Assembly (NCBI GenBank): GCA_900095095.1
Contig: FMBT01000704.1
Span: 1 to 21,396 of the forward strand
Source of the DNA: Fragilariopsis cylindrus CCMP1102
Lineage: Eukaryota > Bacillariophyta > Bacillariophyceae > Bacillariales > Bacillariaceae
Length of the DNA stretch: 21,396 nt
Direction of reading: 5' to 3'
Part shown: in pieces, positions 1-8,500 of the stretch
Layout of the letters: the number at the start of each line of letters is the position of its first letter
Position numbering within the stretch: the stretch's first letter is position 1
The notes under the pieces: generated by a model
Told to the model about the DNA's origin: nothing
Seen by the model: the letters and a program-made list of their open reading frames with translations, nothing else
The model's database searches: none
Position numbers and translations under genes: made by a program

Positions 1-542
1 TGCATACTTTTCAGTTTCTATTCTGCTGCAGCTGGATAGAACACACGAACTCTTGCACCCGAATTCGGTAATCGAATGACACCACTTCCTACTGCTACCG
101 CTGATGGAGTAGTAATTTCGGGGTCATCATCCTCCGATAAAAGATGTAGTGTGGTAGGAATACGAGGCTGTCCAATAACGGCAACTGCGGCACCGGTACG
201 AAATGCCACTGCAAATCCCAGCGGAAATGAGAATGCTCGTAGAATGGCCTCCGATCTTGTGAGTAGTGAATTAAAATCAAAATCATTGCCATCGCCGCCG
301 GATGTCATGCATAATCGTGATGATGATGTTGCCCTTATTGGTCTACTACCGCTACGATACTTCGTGTACGAATGGAAATGGAAATATTGATCAGGAGGAG
401 GTCCGCATATTTTTATTATCACAGCACTACTACTTGATCTGCATGTCAATGTTGACGTAGACGTTTTTGTTTTGATCACAAACGAGGTTGATACCGGTAG
501 TCCAACAATCAAAGCTGCAACAAAAAAGACGAAGTGAAGCAT
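1..542 (-). CDS. N-terminal part of a secreted or plastid-targeted protein, possibly PAF-acetylhydrolase-like; partial
   Basis: The frame starts at ATG 540-542 and codes 174 residues before a TAG at 18-20. Residues 1-20 form a hydrophobic signal peptide ending S-T-S, with Phe21 at the likely cleavage point, as in diatom plastid presequences. Residues 22-80 are rich in Ser, Thr, Lys and Arg, like a transit peptide, and R-L-C-M-T at 76-80 resembles a mature plastid start. Residues 98-123 are hydrophobic. The last residues, R-V-R-V-F-Y-P-A, resemble the first strand of the platelet-activating-factor acetylhydrolase/dienelactone hydrolase type, but no catalytic residue lies in the window. The TAG may be an artefact: one extra A in the AA at 21-22 keeps the frame open to the window edge (A-E-I-E-T-E-K-Y-A). 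Alternatively this is a short secreted protein or a broken gene. The gene call is moderate and the family guess is weak. Confidence 0.5.
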
Positions 543-1310
543 TATCCATTGTATGTCATGTGTACTACACTTCTTCTTTTAAAAAAATCAAACCCATAAA
601 AAAACAATCAGCATGGCGAAGGATCCATTTACAGTGCTTTGGGAATCTCTTAATTTCAAATATTTTCAAATCAGAAACAGCAATAATAAAATGTTACATT
701 TTAAATCTTTTAAATAAATCAACCCAGCATCCCCCAATTTCAAAAATTGTATCGCTTGTTTAACTATTTATTTCTTATAGTTTCGAACAACCCAATAAAT
801 GAGAACAGATTAACATTTGCATACCGGTAATCAAGAAGATATTAAAGAAAAAAAAGAGACTTCATACCGATTGTTTCATCTTTGCTTCTACTAAGGCATG
901 TACAAGTATTATTGCGTAAACTTTAACTGATACTGAAACTGAAATTGAATCATGATTAATTCTATAAGTATATTGATCAGAGATAACACAGTCCTCACAT
1001 CAGCATAGCATTTGCTGCTGGTATGCCACAGCAACAGCAGCGATAGCTAGCCATCCTTGGTGGTTGGGTGATGCTTTCACCCTCGTCGTCGTCTACGTCG
1101 TCGTCGTTATCATCATCAGAAAACAAGGACAAACACAACAAAGGCAAAGACAAAGGGGGATCGTGTTCGTGGTTGTTCCTTCGTCGCTGGTCATATATGT
1201 ATGAGTGAATCAATGGCACACACACGGAACGGTTCCCTACAAACACAAAATTTCGACGAGGCAATTATAAATGCTATATTAATCTTTAATATATGACAAC
1301 GATCAGATCG
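543..1310. other. AT-rich intergenic region
   Basis: This stretch lies upstream of the left-edge minus-strand gene and of the WS/DGAT-like remnant. It is AT-rich with A-runs around 580-600 and 845-860. A 89-codon open frame on the minus strand at 995-1264 has an Asp run from a GTC/GTCGTC-type repeat at 1084-1115, but it has no recognisable domain. I see no supportable gene or RNA here. It may hold the promoter and 5' leader of the gene at 1-542. Confidence 0.5.
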
Positions 1311-1319
1311 TCCGACACG

Positions 1320-2756
1320 ACGATGGATGAAATAGTTAGAACATTGTGTACCTATTTTATTCCAATATACGAACGATTTTCAACCGTGTTTAATCGATCG
1401 AACAACTAATTTTGCCTACACGTACTAGCTATTCGACAACAACGTTGAAGGAAGGAAGAAGAGGAAGCAGAAGGGACGACGACGATGACGAATACTAATA
1501 CGGATGAGAATGGAATTATCGATCCATCCTTATGATTTGGTTCGTGTTGTACCGGTATCGGATTGTATTCCACTCGCAGATGCTCCTATGTAGAAGAAAT
1601 GTACTTCCCGTGATGGGAATTTGTTTTGTTAGTAGAGAATAAAAATACGTCTACTTCTACTTCTACAGGGAACGTCGGCCGTCATTGGGCGTTAGGTGAT
1701 GGTGATGGGATATCATTAGTGTTCAACTTGTACAAGAAATTTTTATACCAACGCGAAGAAGGGACAAAAACTTGGTGTTGTTGCTGCTGCTGCTGCTGCT
1801 GCTGCTGCCAAAATGAATACTACTACAACCACAACTAGTAATAATAATAATGATCTATCCAAAAAAGCTTGAGATTCATCGTTCTTCTTTGGAATGTTAT
1901 GGGTGACTCAATTCATTAATGGTTTGGCTACCGTTCTTACACTTTCAATAATGTCACGATTTTATGATTCTACAATATTTCACAAAACTCCCAATCCTGC
2001 AGTACATCATCCTCCTCGTTATTCATCTTCTACCGTATCGATATGGTTTATTCTTAGAAACAAAAACAATTATCATGTCATGTCAATCCCTCTCGAGTCT
2101 GTGAAGCGATTAAAAACGGCAGCATTCGGCGTCGGGTGTCGACATCGAACAATGATACCAACAGCAGCAGTAGCGGAGGTGATGTTGATGTTGTTGTTCA
2201 CAAAAAACAAGAAGAATGTTACGGTGAATGATGTATTGTTTATGATGATTTCGCAGGCACTCCATGATTCCTTGAAAAAAGAAGAAGACGATATTATGCT
2301 AGAATCAAAAGGAGGAAGATCTCTTGTGTAGGTAGGGCTCTATTACCGGTAGCATTACCTCTCGACCAGAAACAGATGATAAATCACGAGCTTTACGTAA
2401 TTTATGGTGTTTCATATCCTGTGATTTGTCCGTCGGTACTGGTACTACTATTACAAGTACACGTACAAGTACAAGTTCGAGTGGTGGTGGTGATATTTGG
2501 TGATGGTACAAATCAACAGAATCAGATTCCTATTCTTGATCGGTTATGGAAAACACACGAACGACTTGCCGCACGTTCTCAAAAAGGGACTGGTATGGTC
2601 CTACTTGTTTCTTTTCTGATATCTAATTTGGTGATGAAATGGTTACCACTCGATCAATCTCGTCGGGATGTCAAACCCTTCAACTTTTTTCGCGTCATTC
2701 GATGGTCTTTTCGTTCGAATGTGCCCGTTTGGACTATAGTATGCTTATGGTCATAA
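1320..2756 (+). pseudogene. broken wax ester synthase/diacylglycerol acyltransferase-like gene (WS/DGAT, DUF1298 type)
   Basis: Fragments in different frames follow the order of a plant-type WS/DGAT, an acyltransferase that makes wax esters or triacylglycerol. They are: D-E-I-V-R-T-L near 1330 (weak); Y-D-L-V-R-V-V-P near 1535; F-P-stop-W-E-F-V-L-L-V-E near 1605, matching the P-L-W-E region; H-W-A-L-G-D-G near 1692, matching the HHxxxDG active site; S-I-P-L-E-S-V-K plus V-T-V-N-D-V-L near 2083 and 2216, matching the T-V-N-D-V-L motif; A-L-L-P-V-A-L-P near 2338; R-A-L-R-N-L-W-C-F near 2390; D-R-L-W-K-T-H-E-R-L-A-A near 2540; and S-N-V-P near 2713, matching S-N-V-P-G-P. The second active-site His is Trp, the strand before the motif is missing, stops (TGA near 1614 and 1869, TAG near 2329) interrupt it, and at least three frame changes are needed. 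The ends are approximate. Some damage could be base-level error, but the loss of the catalytic His and of sequence favours a pseudogene. Confidence 0.65.
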
Positions 2757-2801
2757 GCAGTTTGCAGATATACTAGCTACAGTCATGCTGTAGGTAGCTA
2801 A

Positions 2802-3113
2802 AATTTGTCGAATCGAATCGAATCAATTAGTCATCTTCTTCATCTCATCTCATCTCATCTCATCGCGTATCAAAATCAAAAACTAATAACGAAGAAAGCA
2901 AATACTGTATACATTGTACAGTCAGAAGTAACTTGTCTATATATCTACCATAATATAATATAGATTAAAATCAATTTGTCGAATAATCAATTTACGTAGT
3001 CATCTTCTTTATCTAATCTCATCGCGTATCAAACTCAAAAACGAAGAACCAAGAAAGCAAATACTGCATACATTGCACAGCCAGTGCCGTAACTTATCTA
3101 TATTATATCTACT
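2802..3113. repeat. diverged tandem duplication, about 145-bp units
   Basis: Copy 1 (about 2802-2951) and copy 2 (about 2973-3113) share the same order of words: AATTTGTCGAAT, TAGTCATCTTCTT, CTCATCGCGTATCAAA, AAGAAAGCAAATACTG, TACATTG, ACAG and then AACTT(G/A)TCTATAT. They differ by substitutions and by the number of CTCAT and CGAAT units. It is non-coding in all frames. Confidence 0.8.
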
Positions 3114-3458
3114 GTACTGATACAGTGGTACAGTTACTACTACGACTACAATAAGTGGTAGCTATTAATACTATACAGTAGGTACAGACTTTTAAAAATA
3201 GAAACAGCTACTAATTTACTACTTGTACAACCTAATATAGATATGAAGTATAGTATAGGACCTACTGACTGATTGATTTTATACATGAATTATTTAAATA
3301 TATTTGTTTCTTTTCTTAGTTGTTTGAATGTAATGATATCATTTCGGGTTTTCTTTTCTCGTCTTTATTAGTTTGAATGTATAATATATCATTTCAACTT
3401 TTTACTTTTACTTTCTACAATGTTGTGTTGTGATGTGATGTGTGATGTACGTATGTGT

Positions 3459-3480
3459 TTCCGTTCCGTTCGGAACGGAA
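3459..3480 (-). other. hairpin in the 3' UTR of the EF-hand-like membrane protein gene
   Basis: A perfect 9-bp inverted repeat (TTCCGTTCC at 3459-3467 and GGAACGGAA at 3472-3480) with a 4-base loop lies 19 bases downstream of the stop codon at 3499-3501 on the transcribed minus strand. It is GC-richer than its surroundings. It could be an RNA 3'-UTR structure; a role in 3' end formation is a guess. Confidence 0.55.
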
Positions 3481-3498
3481 GTTCCTTTTTATTCTTCT

Positions 3499-4548
3499 TT
3501 AAGGAGTATGACAAGTAGCCACATTATTTGCAAAGATTAGATCTTGTCCACGAGCACAACATTTCTCGATAGATTCTTGACCATCGGGGGATGGATAAAA
3601 GAACGGTTGTGGTTTGGATCGAGTACACGTACTTCTTCCACTACTACCGAGGGAGGTCCCCACTCCACACCCAGAGGCAGAGGCCGAAGCAGAGGCTGAA
3701 GCAGAGGCCGAAGCACTTGCGGAAGCGGAGGCAGAAGCTGAGGCAGAAGCTGATGCGGAAGCCGAGGCAAAGCAACCAGCCAGGTAACGACGTTGACGTA
3801 CACCTTCTTCTTGTCCTTCTACTTCTTCAACTTCTTCTGGTTCACCAAATGCAGAATCTAATAACAACTTCGGCGTACCGGTCGCACTGGCTATACCAGT
3901 CGAATCATAAACGAGTGTACCACCTTCGACTAACAGGGTGGTGTAAGTCATATCTTTGGCACGTGCATATCCTTTGACGAGGAATTTCACTTCACCATCC
4001 AGTCCTAAGATAATTTCTTTAATCGATTTTAATTGAGAATTGGACATTTCCATAATATTCGCGCCGGTATCGTCAGTCGGATCCGAATAAAACATAATAT
4101 CTGCGGTCTTCATCGTAGTTTCATGATCACCACTCCCCTTCGCAGCATACATAATACCAGTAATCGGATCGACACTAGTTTCTTTAGTCAAGCGTGCTGC
4201 TGTAATAGTAGCACCGAACACACACGCCACGAGTAACATCGCAAAGATACACAAGCTCCCCACCATCATCTTTAAAAACTTATTGACTTTATGGGTGGAA
4301 TCTAACGTATTGACGACTTGTCCAATATCATCATTATCGAGTTCACCAGTCCCATTTTGATCAAGATTCATCTTGGCGACTGATTCACGTAAATTCGCTG
4401 GTAAGGAGGATAACCGGAACCCTTTACTACTATTAGGACGTTTGTTGGCGGAGATTCTACCACTACGAATAGCTTTTTCCGGATCTTCATAACCATAGTT
4501 AATAGAACCACTACTGTTGTTGTTGGTGTTGTCAACTGGTGCACTCAT
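3499..4548 (-). CDS. single-pass membrane protein with one EF-hand-like loop and an (Ala-Ser)16 repeat
   Basis: An intact, intron-free frame of 349 residues; the ATG at 4548 is the first in frame. Residues 1-60 are a polar, probably cytosolic tail. Residues 63-74 form an EF-hand-like loop (D63, N65, T67, G68, L70, D74), with Asp instead of the usual Glu at position 12. One membrane segment spans about 94-118. Residues 119-245 are a soluble region with no domain I recognise. Then come an acidic stretch (237-248), a furin-like R-Q-R-R at 251-254, sixteen Ala-Ser dipeptides at 261-292, and a Cys-containing tail with C-C at 329-330. With no cleaved signal peptide and an N-terminal EF-hand, a cytosolic N-terminus and an outer C-terminus is likely. 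I recall similar EF-hand plus membrane segment proteins in diatoms, function unknown. Calcium binding by a lone loop is uncertain. Confidence 0.85.
   Translation of the reverse strand: MSAPVDNTNNNSSGSINYGYEDPEKAIRSGRISANKRPNSSKGFRLSSLPANLRESVAKMNLDQNGTGELDNDDIGQVVNTLDSTHKVNKFLKMMVGSLCIFAMLLVACVFGATITAARLTKETSVDPITGIMYAAKGSGDHETTMKTADIMFYSDPTDDTGANIMEMSNSQLKSIKEIILGLDGEVKFLVKGYARAKDMTYTTLLVEGGTLVYDSTGIASATGTPKLLLDSAFGEPEEVEEVEGQEEGVRQRRYLAGCFASASASASASASASASASASASASASASASASGCGVGTSLGSSGRSTCTRSKPQPFFYPSPDGQESIEKCCARGQDLIFANNVATCHTP
3673..3768 (-). repeat. (Ala-Ser)16 coding repeat
   Basis: Ninety-six bases encode sixteen Ala-Ser dipeptides inside the membrane protein. Serine codons vary (TCT, TCG, TCA, TCC and one AGT) and so do alanine codons, so the DNA is not a clean 6-bp microsatellite even though the protein repeat is perfect. 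Confidence 0.9.
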
Positions 4549-5374
4549 CTTATCTTATTCTTTTGTTTGTTTGTTGAGTTTTGGTGTGTGCATAAATTAT
4601 TTTATGTGACTTTAATGAGTTTTTACTATCGTGATGTTTCAACTTACGATTGATTGTGTGCTGTGTAACTGTAACTGTTAGTGTAGTGTGAGGTCTGAGT
4701 TGTTGTTGTTTTTTTACTCTCTGAACCATATTTTGACCATTCCACCGTACTGTACCGCGTTACAGGAGTAAATAGACTTCAGTGCATGCAGTATTGGGAC
4801 AGATTTATTGCATGTTGTTTTTAACTGAGGCGCGGTGGGGATTAAATAATGACGATATTATTATTGTATGCAAATAATTATTTATGCTTAGACAACTGTT
4901 TTTTTTAACGCGGTGGGGGATTAAATAAAATCGTGTATGAGATATTTATGCTGAGACAAATGCTTTCTTAGTGGTTCTTTCAACATAGATTCACCAGAAT
5001 TGATTGGAAATAGATAAATGAAAGCATGCCAAAAAGCGTATTCAATAGTGGGAATAGAATATATATATAGGGGAATCTTCAACATTTACGATTAGGTGGG
5101 AATGCAAATAGTCATACTGTATGCACACTGTATTAATTGTTTTGACCTACTTAGTCATACGTTGGGACTACGAATAGCTATATATACATTAAAAATAAAT
5201 TTAGTCTCATAATTGTTTTGACTAGCTACTGAACAAAAATGCATGCATATAGGCATTCTTCGCTCGTAATTGTTTTTTGTGTTACAGGCTAGACAAATTA
5301 CTAAGACATCGAAAACTTCAAAGTCACAACAATAAATATTATTAATGCATACACCGTATTTCGGAACCAAAATT
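4549..5374. other. AT-rich intergenic region upstream of the membrane protein gene
   Basis: This stretch lies 5' of the minus-strand gene starting at 4548, so the first few hundred bases probably hold its promoter. It contains a diverged direct repeat: a GCGGTGGGG-ATTAAATAA segment ending in ATTTATGCT-AGACAA, at 4831-4889 and again at 4909-4963. A 71-codon minus-strand frame at 5155-5370 has no recognisable features. No gene is supported. Confidence 0.55.
4831..4963. repeat. diverged direct repeat with GCGGTGGGG cores
   Basis: Two segments about 78 bp apart share GCGGTGGGG, ATTAAATAA and ATTTATGCT-AGACAA in the same order, with differing spacers. They are non-coding. Confidence 0.65.
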
Positions 5375-5481
5375 CAACCGATCTTAAGTTCGGTTGTGAT
5401 CAAAACGGAGTGGCGCTTCACGATTAATCGTGAAGCGATGTCTACTCTAAATATATAATATATTATATTATAATATATATT
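5375..5481. repeat. cluster of three palindromes
   Basis: Three inverted repeats follow one another. At 5375-5396 the arms CAACCGA/TCGGTTG enclose a CTTAAG core, with one mismatched pair. At 5414-5437 there is a perfect 24-bp palindrome with arm CGCTTCACGATT. At about 5449-5481 there is an AT-only palindromic stretch (TATAATATATTATA type). No coding frame covers them. Confidence 0.85.
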
Positions 5482-6579
5482 GTAGGATAAGCATAATATA
5501 CAGTATGCACGCCTGCTTATTTATGGTAATATGATGCATACACTAATTAGAAGAAGAACAAACAAAACCTTCATCGCTCGTCACTCCTGACGCATAATTA
5601 TAAGATTTAAAGTGCTTGCCTCCTGTTTGAATGAATCGCCAGTCGATTCAGTCGATGGCGATCCCATTGTTAGCACGATCACAAACATACAGTATATTAT
5701 TATATGCCGGTACCGTAACGTATTGTCAAGAAGCGATGGATGGATGCTTGCATATTGTACTGTACTCTCCTCCGCTCCGGACAGGCCGCGCACATTGTCT
5801 ACGGGGGATGTGATGATAATAATATTTTAACGCGCCGCTAAGAAAGCACACTAAAATACAGTAAGTTACGCACTTTTTGACAGGAAAAAAAATGCACGAT
5901 AGAAATTGCATCGATAAAAGCACGAAGAATGAGTGATTTGAGAGGAAAAATATCTCATTTGAAAGAGTGTTGCAGAGGACAGCATCTTCTGGGTCGGGTG
6001 CACTAGCATTCTTATAGTATACTAGAACATTGTAGTTGCCTCCTACCACTTATTTGTTCATGTGTACAATCCGCTGCTGTGGAAGGCACACAAACAAAAT
6101 GATTTTTGACCAGAAATGAACAACAATATATCTCATATAGTATACTAGAACATTGTAGTTGCCTCCTAGTGACTTACTACTTCCAACTAACTTTTAAAGA
6201 TTTAGGCATAACTAATTAGGCACCCCCCGTCACCCCATCCCACCATCTAGTCCATTCCCCCAGACTAGAATTTGATACAGTGAGTATGCACAGTACTATA
6301 GTATGTGTTGCATGTAGAATCAACTAATTCATTGTGGAACCATATGTATTGTACTGTAAATTGACTTGACTGACTCCATTGCACATTTGCAATGTTTCTT
6401 CTTACAATTGGGTAACTGTATTTAGTGCCAGTAGTGGATTGATTTCATGGGTGCCATTTCTTAATAATAATTGAATTAGTGTTAGTAATATTTACTTGAC
6501 TATCTTTGATAGAAAATGGATAGAGATATGTGTGTGATATGAATGAGGATATACATCATGTAGATGAAGAGTTTTCTGT
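5482..6579. other. AT-rich intergenic region with an exact 33-bp direct repeat
   Basis: Overlapping short frames on both strands near 5581-6049 look like chance frames: they have no shared bias and no domain. The only clear structure is the exact 33-bp repeat listed separately. Short TACAGTA/TACTGTA words recur. No gene is supported. Confidence 0.5.
6013..6168. repeat. exact 33-bp direct repeat, 123 bp apart
   Basis: The 33 bases at 6013-6045, beginning TATAGTATACTAGAAC and ending GTTGCCTCCTA, recur without change at 6136-6168. The sequence between the copies is not otherwise repeated. Confidence 0.92.
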
Positions 6580-7368
6580 TTAAGATAACAGATGAAGAGC
6601 TTGAACTGTTGTTGGATGATAACAAAGTGATCTGGTTGATAAGATCCTGTAATGACTAGCAAGCGGGACTAACAGTAATAATACAGTTACACAGCTACTA
6701 GCCAATACATTAAAGGCTACAGCCCAGTATGACAGTTGCAGCAAGGCAAGCCATACCCAGTCACAGATCATTCACACGATGAAGAAGATTGCCTACCCAC
6801 TGAATAGACAAGTGTAGTGGGAATAGCCCCAGTTGAGTAGACTACGCTAGAATAGACTCATAATAACTTTAGACATTAATTTTATAGCAAAGTACATTAT
6901 ATAGTAGCTTGCTTAACAGTCTGAAGTTATATTCTTGTCTAGCAACAAGGAAGACACTAAACAACAACACATACTGGAAGTTCTCAACATACAGCAACAA
7001 AGAAACAAAAAGAAAGCAGTAGCAGTTCCAGTTGTACTACAAAATAGTACAAGACTTAAATGAAACAACTGATAAAACAACCCTTATTCGCCATGAGCTC
7101 AACCAGTTCAATCAAATAGCACGTTGACTTAAAATTGGATGTCAGTTTTCCACGACATGCATCTTTTTGTGTGAGTAATACTCACTTCACTGTACAACTT
7201 CATTCTATCAACGTCATATCCCTCAAAGGAACACAGTTGAGAAGGAGGTGGTAACCAATTGCATGATACAACAAACCAAGGCAAGCTTGTGGGAAGGAGA
7301 TGAGGATGTGGTGTTGCGGGGTACATGACAATAGACAAGTCTGCCTGCCTGTGTATGTGTATGTGTCA

Positions 7369-7622
7369 GTGTGTGTGTGTGTGTGTGTGTGTTGAAGAAG
7401 CGCAACATCACAACCTTTTTAGTGATATAAACTGCGGCTGATGGTGAAAAGGCTACATCATAATTCTTCCTAGTAATATAATGCTATTTATGGATAACTT
7501 TTAGGTCAAAAAATGACTTAGTGATTCCTGCCAGTGAAAACATCATTGCTTTGCTGCTGCTAGAAAAAAATCCCAGTGGTGGTGGTGGTGGTGTTTTGCA
7601 CACACACACACACACACACACA
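7369..7622. repeat. opposed (GT)12 and (CA)12 microsatellites
   Basis: Twelve GT units at 7369-7392 and twelve CA units at 7599-7622 lie 206 bp apart. They are reverse complements of each other and of equal length. A GGT run at 7577-7593 precedes the CA tract. Confidence 0.9.
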
Positions 7623-7733
7623 CCACATTGAAACATATTATACACCCTCATAATTAGGTTGACCCCCAACAACAGGCCCCATTTTCATTATGATTTAGGT
7701 GAGACTGGGACTCTATATTGAATGCATTATTGC

Positions 7734-7894
7734 AAAATTTAGAGGGGGTATGTAAAAGTTAGCACACCACAGACTAGAAGTAATGTGCGCGTTATAAGTA
7801 CTTTTATAAAGCACTTATAATCAGGCTGAGGAATAACGTGATATGCCAAGATTTAGAGGAGGGTATGTAGAAGTAAGCACACCACAGACTAGAC
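7734..7894. repeat. direct repeat of about 45 bp flanking an inverted repeat
   Basis: A segment containing ATTTAGAGG, GGGTATGTA, AAGT-AGCACACCACAGACTAGA occurs at 7734-7778 and 7849-7894 with a few differences. Between them, TTATAAGT at 7792-7799 and ACTTATAA at 7813-7820 form an 8-bp inverted repeat. Confidence 0.85.
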
Positions 7895-8500
7895 AGTGGG
7901 ATGTACACAAAGAGTAGCACTCATACAAGAGAGACACTAAGGTTGGTGTTTTCTTGTTGGCTGGCATGCATCAAGCTGGCAAGGGTAAACACACTGGTAG
8001 ACAAATAAATGATAGAGCCTGTGCTTTAGCATTATTTGGAGCCACTACAACACTATCAACACAAATCTACATATTTTCTGTTATTTTGTGCATCTGTACT
8101 ATCTCAATTGAGTAGCAACAAGGGAAAATCATTCTGCTGCTATTATCATAGCTTATCTTCTACTACTGCTGATGACATCAATAATTTTCTTCACTACATA
8201 TTGTGGGAGGATTGGGAGTGGGAGTGGGAGTAGGAGAGGATGGTATATTATTACTGCTACTATCATTGCTGCTACTACTATCACATCCAAGATGAATGAA
8301 TGATGATCCTTTAATTAAATACTTTCCTTCCGGTACTTCGTTTCCCAACTTCAACAACAGTTTTATGACCTATAATGGTTCGCATTATTATTAAATTTAC
8401 GCACGAACGTGCTCACGATTTAATTTTTTACTGTACACTACAGTTCTCTTACTACTAGTAGTGTTTTCTACTGGTTAAATTCTCTTGGTGCCTTTTACGT

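Larger units (their letters stand above)
2757..3498. other. AT-rich intergenic region with a diverged duplication and hairpins
   Basis: This gap lies between the WS/DGAT remnant and the 3' end of the minus-strand membrane protein gene. It holds a hairpin at 2777-2793 (arms CTACAG/CTGTAG, loop TCATG), a (CTCAT)n stretch near 2844-2863, a duplicated segment of about 145 bp, and a strong hairpin just past the membrane gene stop. Those last two are listed separately. No coding potential is apparent. Confidence 0.6.
6580..8500. other. gene-free region with microsatellites and short direct repeats
   Basis: No coding frame here has recognisable content. The region holds a weak LTR-like segment at 6813-7041 (TGTAGT...ACTACA ends, no target-site duplication), the opposed GT/CA tracts, a GGT run at 7577-7593, and a repeat at 7734-7894, all treated elsewhere. 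On the minus strand around 8180-8290, Ser- and Pro/Thr-rich codon runs could be a decayed coding fragment, but they are too short to call. Confidence 0.45.

Noticed and set aside
995..1264. An 89-codon minus-strand frame with an Asp run
   Set aside because: The Asp run comes from a simple repeat; no domain, signal peptide or splice context supports a gene.
5581..6049. Several overlapping 60-107-codon frames on both strands
   Set aside because: They have no domain or consistent codon bias, and one runs through an exact copy of a non-coding repeat.
6813..7041. A possible solo LTR with TGTAGT...ACTACA ends
   Set aside because: The ends fit an LTR, but the flanks (ACAAG and AAATA) are not a target-site duplication, no primer-binding site or polypurine tract follows, and no reverse transcriptase or integrase sequence is near.
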